Counted from the stretch's first letter, positions 34,848 to 47,321 are shown. The stretch is 64,000 nt of DNA from Sambucus nigra (GCA_949130495.1 OX422211.1:445788219-445852218); one strand, 5' to 3'. Numbers and translations: made by a program. The notes: generated from the sequence alone by a model not told the origin.

Positions 34848-35657
34848 CCACATATATTTAATATCAAGTTTGATCAAGCCCAAATATTAAAATATACAAA
34901 TTACTATAATTTAAAATATTATTCTTAGAATATGGCTAAAATATGAGGCAAATTAAAACTTTTCCAATCAATATAAGATAAAATCGATAACAATGGAAAC
35001 AAATTCCAATAATAAATTACAACTACAATGTCCCCCCAATAGTCAAACATAATACAAAAGTCTCAATTTAAAAATCCTGAATACAACTGTTGAGTCATAA
35101 GAAAGTCATATATCCAAAAATTGTCTCATATAAAACATACAATGGAAAGGAAGCTACACTATACATAAAACAAATCACCAAAGTTTAGACTGTCCTCTAA
35201 GATCCAATATGATCCTAAAATCTCAAACCTAACATAAGATGTTAGTCGACGAAATGGGTCAGGGTCCACTGTAAGAACACTAGCTATGTTTTCCAAATAG
35301 ATAACATAACACGACTAGAAGTACCAAATGAAATAAATATCATAGTAAAGCCTTTTATATAATGATAAAAATTAAACTTTGAATCTTTATCATGTTCACA
35401 TGTAATAGAATTGACTATTTCAACAATCACGGAGTATATTATTGTTTCATAATATATTAAGATTAGGGTTATCCAGTGGCTAACAAGGTTTAACAACTTA
35501 CCACACAATATCATACCACTTACCATTATATACTCGTTGTTTAGGGTTAATACCATATATTTACCAGATGAATCTTATATGCCATCTATTAATACACTGA
35601 TTCAAAAAAATCATGAAATGTTCAACTCACAAATATCGTTAAAGCCTTTTATCAACT
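34848..35657 (-). repeat. Possible LTR end of another Tekay-like element, split by a later insertion
   Basis: It starts TGTAACAACCC. The next ~60 bases resemble the reverse complement of the U5 end of the element at 35663-42338 (GTTTGATCA...ATTAAAAT against GCGTGATCA...ATTAAAAT). It would therefore be a minus-strand LTR whose continuation lies at 42344 and beyond. No PBS, PPT or second copy was found. Confidence 0.35.
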
Positions 35658-35662
35658 TCCCA
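35658..35662. repeat. Target-site duplication, left (CCCAT)
   Basis: CCCAT here and at 42339-42343 exactly flank the element 35663-42338. Confidence 0.75.
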
Positions 35663-36171
35663 TTATAATACCCCGTATTTTTATGGCTTTTGAATTTAGG
35701 GATTTATTAAATTTAATTGAGATAGATTAATTTAATATTAATCCGAAAATTTCTTTTAAATGTTACTAGCGTGACGAGAGTTAGTAATTATTGGAAAATT
35801 GTTGATTTGTTAAATATTACTTATTGAGTAGAGTAATATGTAGAATTGAATTTATTAAAATTCTCACGAGTGAATAAAATGACAATTATGGAAATTAAGT
35901 CGGGATGCGCCTGTGTCGTCTTAGGACTAAATTATTATTATTAGTATTATAAGTGAATAATTTATAAGTCGCCCGTGTGGTCTTTTCGAGTGCGCCAATG
36001 TGTCCAGAAGGGTCGAGATAGTCAAAATAATGTACTCGGGTGTTTAGTTCGGGTCTCGGGGCATTTCTAAGCCTAATTGGCATCCTGAGAGGGTATTATA
36101 GACATTTTACATTTTTGGGCAATTAAACGCACGAATTTCCTAAGGATATATCAGCCTTTAGGAGTTGTCTT
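35663..36171 (+). repeat. 5' LTR remnant (first 509 bp)
   Basis: Matches 39296-39804 closely and then stops at TTAGGAGTTGTCTT. The T-G start is mutated to T-A. Confidence 0.85.
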
Positions 36172-39100
36172 ACCAAGTGATGGTGAATTCAGTAAGGACT
36201 ATTGAGGCCAGTAGCATGTCCCTGAGGGCCAACAAAGCTAAAGTAACAACGGGGGTAGCCATCAAAAATCAAGCCTACCAAAGTTTGAGAGAAGGACATT
36301 CCTAATATGGTTAGTATGACAGGTGATAAGTGGATTATGTGTAGAGGTATTTTGTGGAGAGATAAATCACATGCGTTAATGTTTTCCCGAAGTGAGTAAA
36401 GGGACAAGAGTAGAATGCCTAGTAAAGGACAACGATTAAAGTAGTTTTTATTTTGGTTTGGACAGGCGTGTTACGTTCGGGGACCATTTGTGCAGTCAAG
36501 ACGATTGGAAAGGTAGAAGTATGAGTTTTATCCTCGGAGGATGATGTATGTTGTATGTGACACGAGCGAGTCACTATATTTTGTTCATTGCTAGATTAGT
36601 ATGTGAGACGAGTTTAATGCGTATAACTATAAATAGTATTATTATGTGAATATTTTCCTTAGTGTAGCGGGATTATCTTTAGTGTTATCCGCGAAGGATG
36701 AATTGGTGTATTAATAGTGTTATATAGTTTATTGAGATTACTCGTTTTATTGATGTGATATACGAGTATGATATTGTCTTGGTTACAACTTTATATAAAT
36801 GGTTAGTACGATAGTAGGCAGTTATTGCAAGGCTATCAGAATGGTTGCATTAGTGCGACATGTTTTGTTCTGGTGAGGCCTCACCTACCAAAAGGTCGGA
36901 CTCACACTTATATTATCTATTCTAGAGACTTCGTAGGGGATAGTGGGCTTGAGATATTCGATCCCGGTGTGTGTAGGGACTTTGTTGTTATGATTCAGTA
37001 TGTATTGGGTTTACTGTTGAACCAAAAGATTTATCTCATTATTATGTTTAGCGCTCAGGACTTGGTGATAGGAAGAGGGCATTGATATATCTATCCTTTA
37101 GAGATGTGAGAGTTAAGAGTTATACCCATAAGTTTGGGGACAGGATTTTGAGAACCCCGATTGTATGTATTCGAGGTTTATGGAATGGGATTATCCCCAA
37201 TACTGAACGATTGTACAATCGGCAAAATGTTCTTTGTTAAGTGTAATTACGAGAGGAGATGTAACTTTTATATCAAGAGACGGAATAAAGGGGAACATGT
37301 TATGGACGGAGGGCCTAACGGATTTCGATAACTGACAATTCTAGGTAGTAGTGTATCGGGGGGTTCCTTGTTTAGATTTTGCTTTGCAAGACATCCCACG
37401 TATGAAACTTGGCGTAAGGTTGGAAGTAGGAAGATGTTTGGTGATTAGTCTATGAGTTTGGTACATCGATCATAGTAGAGCATGTAATTATATTTGTAAA
37501 TTGGAAGTTGAATTATGAATTAAGGCCAGTAGAGTCGATTATGTGGAAAGAATGAATTGAAAATTTTGTCTTATCACCACGAGTTGAGGGGTGAAGCGAT
37601 GATAAGGAAGATTTAAAATTTCAATTTCTAGGGTGATTGAGAGTACCCAAGTGTTGTAATCACGTTGTGAGCACAAGGAAAAGTAAGAATTGGGTGTTAT
37701 GTGTGAAGCGTATGTGATGCTTACGCTAGTATGCACGGTTTATAGGGTGTGTGGGCATCCTGGTTAGCTGATGTTAGAATCGTTCGAGTTGTAAGGATGT
37801 GGGAATAGACATGTGGAATATATGTTTGTTGGACTAACATAACGAGGTGGAAGTGGCAGAGTGAATTAAGCGTCACATAGAGAACGATAATCCATATATA
37901 CGTGTGTGATTAGATTAGCACACCCAAATTTGGTTGGAAGGCTGTGAGAAGCCATTTAAAAAGGGGTATTCCTTGATAAGGGTACAATGTAATTATTATG
38001 GAGAACACTCAGAGCAGAGTTGTAATTAGCCAAATGTTGAGAGAAACTGACGCGTACAAAGAGTGAAGATGTTAGTATGGTCTAAAAGGTCCGAAAGTGC
38101 ACATCGTGGAGAAAAGTGCATGGGTCGGAACTTTCAGTATACGTAAAGGAAAGAAGGGGAGTATTAAGTGTCACTTAATGTGAGACATTACAAGTAGAAG
38201 TCGATGTCAAGCGGGACATAGTGAGTAGTCTCCCGCGCACTACTCATAAATAGAAATCAGTTGGAACAAGAGGAGAAACCAGAGAATTTTGTGGCTATTG
38301 ACAATTCCTATAATGGAAGAGGCCGGTAAAGTCGGTAAAGTTTCTTGGATGAGTTGACAACCTCAAGGTAATATCAAGAGTTCCTTCAAACGTGTGGAAT
38401 AAGATGCCCAAGAAGGAAGTGATTGACATTCCTTTGGGGTGATTTACGATATTAGATAGTGTGCCCCAGTCTTCCTTTGAAAGGAAGGATCGCGCCAGTA
38501 CGTGGTCCTACACGGTATTTTTCTGAATTAGGTTGAGATTTTTTGAATCCCAACTTCAATATGGGATTTCAGGAAGCAGCGGGGATATCGTTTCATTTTA
38601 AACAGGTTGTATCACCCATAAATCGGGGAGTAAACGAGCAGTGATTAACCATTAGTGGAGCAGTGTGAAAGTAATTTTGGATTCATTGTGATCGTTTCTT
38701 TTCCACAACGGTTATAACTAACAAGTGGAATATATTACAGTAATTGGGGGAGGATATTACCTATTTGTAGGGTTCCGTGGGAGCACTCGTACCTGTTTAT
38801 TTTGAACAAGATGCTTATTGAGGTTTTGGTGTGGAAAAACCTTAACCTTTCTCACTCTGAATGTTAAGAGATGGGGGGATAATCAGAATTTTTGATTGGT
38901 TAAGTTGGAGTCTGATGACTATGGTGGAATTCCACGACTGTTTTAAGCGAACAAGAGTGGTCAGATGTTCGTATGGTTTCTCTCAGAATGGGAGTTTTGT
39001 GTTTAGATAAATCCGAGTGGTTGGCATGTAGTGAGGTGCGACCTCCCAATGATATTGAAAAAATGGGAATTAATAATGTATAGGCGTGTCTTATGAGAAT

Positions 39101-39280
39101 GTTGTCAGATAGGAGCACAATGTGAAGTGTCTTTAAGGAGAGTGTTAAACAAGCTTGCTGTGAGGCGGGGGCTATAGTGATTGAGCGCCTTACTATGTAG
39201 ATAGTTTGCGTACTGATAAGGTATCCATAATTGTTTTACTAGATAGGCCTTATTTTCTGAATTTCGGGATGAAATTCCGT
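36172..39280 (+). other. Non-coding interior of the second Tekay-like element
   Basis: No gag, protease, RT, RNase H or integrase can be read on either strand. It contains one copy of the 120-bp module. The PBS is absent because the deletion starts inside the 5' LTR. Confidence 0.6.
37321..37440 (+). repeat. 120-bp module, copy E
   Basis: GTAGTAGTGTATCGGGGGG and GTTCCTTGTTTAGATTTTGC are present. The hairpin reads TTTTGCTTTGCAAGA (37377-37391): relative to the other copies a C-G pair is replaced by T-A, so the stem is retained. Both changes are also what CpG deamination would give. Confidence 0.75.
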
Positions 39281-39295
39281 TATTAGGGGGAAGTA
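39281..39295 (+). other. Polypurine tract
   Basis: TTAGGGGGAAGTA directly precedes the LTR start TGTAATACC. Just upstream, ATTTCGGGATGAAATTCC is the Ty3-type pol-end remnant. Confidence 0.75.
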
Positions 39296-42200
39296 TGTAA
39301 TACCCCGTATTTTTATGGCTTTTAAATTTAGGGATTTATTAAATTTAATTGAGATAGATTAATTTAATATTAATTCAGAAATTTGTTTTAAATGTTACTA
39401 GCGTGACGAGAGTAAGTAATTATTGGAAAATTGTTGATTTGTTAAATATTACTTATTGAGTAGATTAATATGTAGAACTGAATTTATTAAAATTGTCCCT
39501 AGTGAATAAAATGGCAATTATGGAAATTAAGTCGGGACGCGCCTATGTCGTGTCAGGACTAAAGTATTATTATTAGTATTATAAGTGAATATATTATAAG
39601 TCACCCGTATGGTCTTTTTGAGTGCGCCAATGGGTCCGAAAGGGTCGAAGTAGTCAAAATAATGTACCCAGGGGTTTAGTTCGGGTCTCGGGGCGTTTTT
39701 AAGCCTAATTGGCATCCCAGGAGGGTATTATAGACATTTTACATTTTTGGGCAATTAAAGCCACGAATTTCCTAAGGATATATCAGCCTTTAGGAGTTGT
39801 CTTCTAGGGTTATCAAATATAAAACCAAAGAACGACCATTAGAGAAGGAGTTGGAGAGCTTTCCAAGCAACTCAAGGCCAAAGACTCACCCATTTGTACC
39901 TCCCCCCCACCACCAAAGCATAAATCGCGCGACGAGTAACGCAACCATACCTCTTTCATCCACAAATCAGAAACTCAAATTCCAGGCAAGTATCTAACTT
40001 GCTTTTCTTGTAGTTATTGTTTCATCCATGTTAGATTAGGACTGTTATACACATGTTCCATAGAAGAATTTGAGGAATTTGAGGATTTAATCACATCTCT
40101 TGGTGGAAATAATTATATTCTGGACATCCCAATCATATGTAGAGGATAACCCATGAATTGGTATGATTTTAGAAGCAAGAGATCTGGTAAAGAAATTAAA
40201 AGAATGAAAGTTTTATGAAAATTAGGGCTCTTGATAGTTAATACAAATTGCCCCTTTAATTCAATTCCGTTGATGAAACTATACATGTCTTACATAGAAA
40301 TTCATGCATATATGTATATAGAACCAGTAGTAACCTTATTTAGGAGTTTGGGCAAAATTGATAGAGGTTTTGAGGACTTTTGGTGATGAAACCCGTAGGA
40401 TAATATATGCAGAATCTGGGAAATATCTGGGTGATCGATCGATCGACCTTGAATGTCGATCGATCGACTGGATCGATGAAGGTCGATTGATCGACTGGAT
40501 TGATCGATCGACCCCTCCGTTCGATCGATCGACCTCTTCTGAATTTTGAATCTTGTTCTTTATTATTAATGATTAACCCCGTACCACTTTGTGGGAACCT
40601 TTATACATGTTTTATATACATAATGGGACTTATGCAAGGTTCGGGTGATACGATTCATATGTGATTTAACCGTGGGGTTTCGGGAATATAAATTTAGTGG
40701 GAAATTGTGCATACGTTATAGTACATCTTGTGAGAATTAAGGAAGACTTAGACCAGTAGAGTAGTGAGGGTGCACCCACTGATTTTATATTATTTTGAGA
40801 GGATACAATTCAGAGTCGAGAAGTACTTAAGGATTTGTTATACTTAATAGAATAAAAAGAGTGATTTACTTATACATATAACTCGAGCGTTATATGTTAC
40901 GCATGGCTAGAATAATGTTATGGGTCGTGGGCGTACCTAGCTGATTTATGTAAATATATATAAGTGCATGTATATATATTATTTGAATATCTATGTTTAA
41001 TCATACCCGCGCTACTTGCTATCACAGAGGTTTCCACGTCGGGACAGTCTTATTCTGATGTGTCTTATTCTGATGTGACCATTATGGGAGATATTGACTT
41101 GTACCCTAGAATATAGGATTCCTTGGTATAGGCTATCTGAGAATGATAGTCAAACGGTCCTAAGAGACGTGAGGGGTATGTGCTGACCTCTTAGTGACTT
41201 GGAACTATGCTCCGCCTCCATTTTGTGTGTATTGTGTTAATACAGTTCGAGAGTGATTCCGAACTAGTATTTCCCTTAGTTTGACTGATACGGGGACTTA
41301 ATAGCAGAGTATGCCAGCACCATAGATTTTATGTGGGGTGCCATTAGTATATATATTATATGTGTGACTAATATATACACATACATCTATATGGGAACTT
41401 TCTACTGTGCGTATAAGTAGATAAGTAATGAATAAATGCTTCAACTTTATTATAAGTGTTCGGGAACTTTATAATGATAATGAGTTGTTCTAAATAACGT
41501 AAGAAATCTTAAAGAGAATGATTTCCTCAAGTAAATATCATAACCTTGCTTTTCACGTGATAAAACCTTATGGAGAATAAGTTAGAGAAACTTAGGAGAT
41601 TTATTAGTACGGTAGGCGTGCACACTAGATGAGAGGTAAGAATTTCTCAAGAGAGTGTCACGTACTAACATAGTTGTTTCATTAGCCGGTAAGAATTTTA
41701 AATACTTGCTAAACTATTTTTAAACTGTTTTACACTCGGTCTCTGACCCGTTTCCTGTTATTTTTTTCTCTTATATATATATGTATATAGTACAGGTGCC
41801 CAGTCACAGGAGCGTCATGCTTAGATTCCTTAAAACGGACGCACTACAGCTTATGTAGGAGTTGCAGTCCATTGCTTAGACAACCTCGTTGTTGAATCTA
41901 CTCTTATTTTAGTTCTGATTAGTTAGGGCATGTGTCTCCCTTTCCCTATTCAATTGGAATTATCAGAGATTTATGTTTATTGTTTAAATTTTCGTATTTT
42001 GTACTCTTTGGGTTTTGATTACTGTCAGGATGATTTTATTTGTAGTTTTAAAACTTGGTATTGGTTTATCTGAATGGTTGAACTCTTGGGTGTTTATTAC
42101 CATTCTTCATATTTATGTGATTCTAAAATTGTTAATTATTAAAAAGGTTTTCATATCTGGATTTAAATAGAATGGAAATAAGGTTTATAATTGTTTTGAC

Positions 42201-42338
42201 ACTTAGCTTCATTAATTAGGGTGTTTAAATTGGAAATTTATTTTGCAATAGTGATGCTAAGAATGAACCAACCGTTCACCTTGATTTTAATTTAATAAAG
42301 GACTGATCACGCGGCATTTAATTAAGCGGGGTGTCACA
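39296..42338 (+). repeat. 3' LTR (3.04 kb) of the second Tekay-like element
   Basis: From TGTAATACCCC to GGGGTGTCACA. It contains a TATA-like AAATATAAAA (39815), a dense GATCGATC cluster (40432-40545), and a U5 end homologous to the first Tekay-like LTR. Confidence 0.85.
40432..40545. repeat. Palindrome cluster (GATCGATC type)
   Basis: At least five GATCGATCGA(C)-type units within 114 bp, arranged as pairs with short spacers. Confidence 0.85.
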
Positions 42339-42343
42339 CCCAT
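42339..42343. repeat. Target-site duplication, right (CCCAT)
   Basis: Matches 35658-35662. Confidence 0.75.
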
Positions 42344-43026
42344 TTTCATATTCGATTAATTACATCCGTTCACTATCATTCAGTTACATCGTTTCGTATT
42401 TCATTTCTAATCTAGCCAATTGACCCTTTATTAATTACCACGTTAACCATAAGTTAATTATTTACTCATTTCCTTATATAATTTATGTCACCTTTATCCC
42501 AGTAAATTCATTCTCATTAACCGACCTATTTTACAGCCCAAAATATATCATGGAATGACCCATATTTATATTCATAACAATATATGCCACAGTCCTATTA
42601 CATGGCCCCTAACTAGCATATAGAATGTTTCACATATACTTTCATAATAATATTATCCCCCACCGTATTATACGGCTCCAAACTAGCATATAGTATGCTT
42701 CACATATACATTCTTAATAATATAATCAACTAGCCTATTAACGGGTCCCAAATCAGCATATATTATGATTCACATATACTTTCATAATAATGTAATCCAT
42801 CGTCCTATTACCCATACCCAAACCACCTTATAAACCAAGGTCAAAATTTTTTTTACTCTCACTAAACAGTCTAAGTCTCGCACATACGATATATTTATTG
42901 ATAGTTATGGCCATCCGTGGGTTCCTTCCTCCCCGGGGGTGGGGGTGTGTCGGCTCTCGCGCGCATATTTTGAAGGGAGAGAAGAAGAAGGTCTCGCGCC
43001 CATTCTAGGAGTTCATTGTCCATCGT
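42344..43026. other. Flank of the hAT-type element; minisatellite and unassigned sequence
   Basis: Holds the 68-bp minisatellite and a G/C-rich patch at 42933-42965 (CCCCGGGGGTGGGGG, then CTCGCGCGC). It may be the far part of the LTR interrupted at 35657. No gene is visible. Confidence 0.35.
42555..42835. repeat. ~68-bp minisatellite, about four copies
   Basis: Units share CTAGCATATA, then TTTCACATATACTTTCATAA, then a CCTATTA segment. They are diverged from one another, and the first unit is the weakest. Confidence 0.7.
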
Positions 43027-43036
43027 CAATGAGGGG

Positions 43037-44180
43037 CAGAGGTGTCAATTATTTTTGAACTTCCAAATTTTTCGATTTCCGATCCGAATTTTTCCAATTT
43101 TGGCACCATTTTAATTTTTTCGATCCGAATTTTTTTGATTTCCAACTTTTTCGATATAAATTGGAATGGAATTGAAAATCAAATATAAATTTTTCACTTG
43201 TCAATTTTTCGTTCTGAAAATTCCGATATCACGCCGATCCGATTTATCCAAAATATTTTCCGAAATAATAATATTTTTATTCATTTTAATCATTTTTACT
43301 CATCACATTTCCTAATAATCTCACCCTTCATTTAAAACAATTACACCCATTATTTTAAAATAATCTCAACCCTTAATTTTTACTTATATAAAGGTTCTTT
43401 TGACAACTTCTTTTCTCATTTTTAAACTAATTAGAAAGACCACGCCGCTCTTATTCCTGAATCCTTTCATTTCTAATTCCTCTCACTCAATCAGGTATGG
43501 TCTCATTCCTCTCCGATCTATTAAACACAGTTGTGTAGCTCTATTTGTTAAATATATATGAGCCTTCAATTGACTTAACTTACCATCAATGATTTCATCC
43601 ATCTTTTCTCATTGAAACACAGTATAGTCCTCGTATATTGCTTGCATTTTGCTGTGTCTGTATAACTCTGTAAATAATTGAAATTTATGATTGGGATGTT
43701 CATGGAATCATAGGTAAAATAACTTAAGTGTTTTTCTTGTATTCTTACTAACATTGGTGTTATTCTTTGATTATTTTTTCTCATAGTAATGTGCAGTGCT
43801 CATTTCGTCTTACTAAGTTCAACTTTTAAGCTTAGCATCAATACTCAATTTTGCTTGAAATTGACATTTGTATGGAAATAAAGACTACCCCCACCCCCAA
43901 AAAAAGTGGAATAACAAAGATAAAATTGCTAATTTTGTATTTCCGATATTATCCGAAAAAGATAAAACTGATATTTTCGATTTTTCCTAATTTTTTCAGA
44001 ATAAAAAAATATCCAAAAATTTCGAAAATTCTGAATATTCCGAAGTCGCCGACATGGAGAAGAAATTGATTTTTCGCTATTTATTTTTCCAATTTTGGAA
44101 AGGATTTTAAAATTCCGAAAATTTTGGAAAAAATTTCGAAAACCCCTATTCCGATCCGATCCGGCCGAAACACACCCCCA
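43037..44180. mobile_element. Non-autonomous hAT-type DNA transposon (1.14 kb)
   Basis: An 8-bp direct repeat ATGAGGGG flanks the element (43029-43036 and 44181-44188; the match extends to CAATGAGGGG). The ends are CAGAGGTGTCAATT and, inverted, TGGGGGTGTGTTTC, imperfect terminal repeats of the CA(G)GGGTGT type. Eight-bp duplications and such ends are hAT hallmarks. The interior is rich in TTTTTCGA/TCCGAA words and has no transposase, so it depended on an autonomous relative. Confidence 0.75.
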
Positions 44181-44188
44181 ATGAGGGG

Positions 44189-45420
44189 TGATGTAGAGAG
44201 ATAGTGTCACCAGCCTATTTGCACAAAACAGGCAAAGAAATGTTGTCGTCTCGAGAGAACACCATCAAAGACATGTTGATGCTTACGAAACCAATTAATT
44301 CAAAGGTTCGAGGGCTAAGTTACAGAATGGGAAGGTGTTAGGCACCCATCCCTCCCTTTCGGTCTCCATTGGGCATGGGTTATTATTCTTTTAAAATCTC
44401 TGTGAAGTGTTTGCGCATGTATATATAAATCGAGAAAGGAATTTCTCAACTCACGTGATGGAGAAAGGCGGATCATCCGTAGGGGTGTTCCCAAAATAAT
44501 AATTAAAAACATCATATGTGCGCTCATCGGAATATCGATTGTTATGGCGAAACGATGACATGTGTTAGATAAAGCGCGAATAAGAATCACAAGTATAATA
44601 TATAGAAATAATATATGAATAAAAATATGCAAGGAGGACTCGAGTCTTGGGTTTTAACCTAAGATGCCTACATAGCCTAAAAAGGCATCGCCTACGTAGC
44701 CTAAAAAGGCATCAAAGTCCATGTTGTTCACATGCAATATGAGGGTGGGATTTATCCCATAAATCCAATCGGGGATTTTATTTAAAAGTGTGTGTAGAAA
44801 AAGGATATTTTGATTTGAGAAAATGTGGTGACGAATCCCATTTGGAATTTATGAGTAAGCCCTCTTTTTCTTATTTTTGGGTTTTTTTTTATAGAAAATA
44901 TGTTATGTACAATACTAATAATGAAAAGTGAGATTATTAATATGTGTGGAATAATAAAGATGAAATGCTGAAGTAAGGATCAAATAAGTAATGTAAAAAA
45001 AAGGAAATTAAAAGAGAGAGAATAATGTTTGGACCTTCTTTGGAGACTTGAAGATTGATCTTGATTGTTGAAAAGACTTCCCTTGAAAATTGATGGAGGT
45101 AGTAGGAGAAGAGGGAAAGGATTTTGCTAAATTGGGTGTGAAAGGGATGGAAGTGGAATGTTGAAGAAAGATTTCAGTGGAGAAACCATGCTGGCTTTGA
45201 AAGAATATTGTTGATATCACTTAGAAGGATATTTCAGGGGTTCCTTTCAAAGTGACCTCATTATCTCCTTATATTGGGTCAAGGGGATTCTGATCAGCAT
45301 TGTGCTTGACCTTCCTATCGGCAGGCATCCCCAAACACACTACCGATAGGTAGGGAAATGGGTTTTTCATTCGACAATTTCATACATATTTCTTAAAAAA
45401 AGATCATAAAACACAATCTG
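44189..45420 (+). other. Retroelement-like leader sequence without genes
   Basis: GAATGGGAAGGTGTTAGGCA (from 44327) and the doubled 24-bp unit GCCTAC(A/G)TAGCCTAAAAAGG (44668-44708) are words I associate with non-coding parts of Tat/Ogre-type elements. There is no PBS, LTR pair or coding domain. CCTATCGG at 45314 and CCGATAGG at 45343 form an inverted pair. Confidence 0.35.
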
Positions 45421-46230
45421 TAAGTCCGAATCTCACACGGGAAATACTGTTGGAAAGGGTATTAAGATCCCTAGAAGAATATGTTGGTCCTCTCTTGGGT
45501 CCAGGAGCTGACTTTGGTCAAACAGGGTTTAGAAGCGCCCGACAGTCTTTTGGATATGAGATCTCTAGAGGAAAATGGATTATTCGACTGAACCATAAGG
45601 ATGATTCACACACGGGATGGATTGTTGGAAAGGGTATTTAGAGACCTTCGAATATTCATTCATTCTAGTTCAGTTCAGAGAGTTGATCTCGATTAAACGA
45701 GTCCCGAGAGTTCCCAGTGACCTTTCGAATAAAATGGATCATTCGACCGTACCGTAAGGTTGATTCATGCATAAGGCAAACCGTTGGAATGGGTATTTAG
45801 TTCCCTTTAAGGATTCATGTAGTCTCATTAGATCTGAAGAGTTGATAGGAGTCAAACGGATCCCGGGAGTGCCTGGTGGCCTCCGAATAAGTTTTTGGGG
45901 GAAAGTGGATCATTCGTCAGAATGGTAAGTTCGATTTGCGTATGGGGTAGATCGTTGGAAAGGGGATTCATATCCCTTCAAAGATTCATTGAGTTTTTGC
46001 TCTAACGAGAAAGGTTATGAGTTAAAATGGATCACGAGAACGCACTGTGCCCTCCAAATAAATTTTGTATAGTAAAATGGATCGTTCGTTCGAACCGTAA
46101 GGTCGATTCACGTACGAGGCGGACTATTGGAAAGGGGATTCAAATCCCTCATAAATTCATTGAGACTTAACTCTAACGAAAAAGTTGATCGAAGTCAAAC
46201 GGGGCCCCGGGGTGACTGGTAGCCTCTAAA
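45420..46230. repeat. Degenerate ~170-bp tandem repeat, about five units
   Basis: The marker GTTGGAAAGGG(T/G)ATT recurs at about 45449, 45624, 45783, 45953 and 46127, giving periods of 175, 159, 170 and 174 bp. Each unit also carries AAATGGATCATTCG, CGTAAGGTTGATTCA-type and TTCATT(G)AG words in the same order. Units are clearly diverged. Confidence 0.75.
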
Positions 46231-46400
46231 TAGGTACTCGTAGTATGACTAAGCATTATATGGTAAATGGGGAAGTGATAGGGATCTAAGGAGAGTCTTA
46301 CAGGGTCCTAGAATATGGTGTCTACAGCGCCCCTCGACGGGCGAGCTTTGGAAAAAGTGAAGGCCATCTAATAAACACCACATGAATGTTTGGGAAAGAG

Positions 46401-46405
46401 GTCGA
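46401..46405. repeat. Target-site duplication, left (GTCGA)
   Basis: GTCGA here and at 52752-52756 exactly flank the element 46406-52751. Confidence 0.85.
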
Positions 46406-47321
46406 TGATTACGCGTGAAAAGTGTGTTCGTGTAAGGACACATTCGTTATTTTCATTTCACCGTGATAATACAAACAAACCTAAATTACGACTACACTTA
46501 CGAGGCAAGCACAGTGGTAAGTCGGGTATCGAAAATCCACAGGGACGAGATGCTATAATTTATATGATTTAATATTCCTAAATAAAAGTGTAAAAGGCCA
46601 ATTACAAACTAAAAGAAAAGATGCATGAAAGGGAAAGATTATTCTAGGCGAGGGTATTGAAACTAGACTAACAAATCGAGTAAAACTATAGGTTGCGTCG
46701 AATATCCCTCACCCGGGTTAATTTGCATAAAATGGTTGCATGGGTCGACGAGTTATTACAAATGCATCTCGTTTCGACAGTTAATTAAATCAAGGGTTGT
46801 CACTCCCCCAAATCCTCATAAAAGCCTAATAAGATTTTGGCGTCAACAAATATCCCGAAAATTACGCGCAAAAGGTCATAAGCACGAGACATACATGATA
46901 TGCCCCGTCAAATCTCCTAGGCGTAATAACTAGGACAATACACCCGAAATAGACCCGTAAACACTATCACCAAAGCAAAGCAACTCGTTAACCCGAGTGA
47001 GTTCCATTCAAACACAACCTAATTTAAATTAGCTAGAAAGCATGATTAAAACGTGATAAATGTAAAGCGGTAAATAAACTCGATAAATCTATACTAGAAA
47101 GCAATAAATGAAAGCATGTAAACCTAATTTAGAAAGCATGTAAATTACACTACAAAGTAGGAATTAATGGAAAACAAGCTATATTAATGGAGATGGAAGA
47201 TGGTAGCACAATCTTACAAGCCCAAATAGGTGTCAATCCAAGAAGAAAAGAGCTCTCAAACCTCCAAAACCCTAACGTATCCTACCTAAAACGAATTATA
47301 TTTGTTTATTACAACAAAATT

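Larger units (their letters stand above)
35663..42338 (+). mobile_element. Second Tekay/Del-like element, non-coding, deleted 5' part
   Basis: The left end TATAATACCCCG is a one-base variant of the 3' LTR start TGTAATACCCCG. The right end is GGGGTGTCACA, and 5-bp TSDs CCCAT flank the whole. The 5' LTR stops after 509 bp. The rest of that LTR, the PBS and the start of the interior are gone in one deletion. The 3' LTR is complete (3.04 kb). The interior has no gag or pol. LTR and interior share blocks with the element at 11110 (GCTCTGACCCGTTT, CAGTGATGCTAAGAATGA-type words, the 120-bp module), so the two are sister families. Confidence 0.85.

Noticed and set aside
36825..37085. 86-codon frame in the interior of the second Tekay-like element
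   Set aside because: No gag or pol motif, and no counterpart in the sister element.
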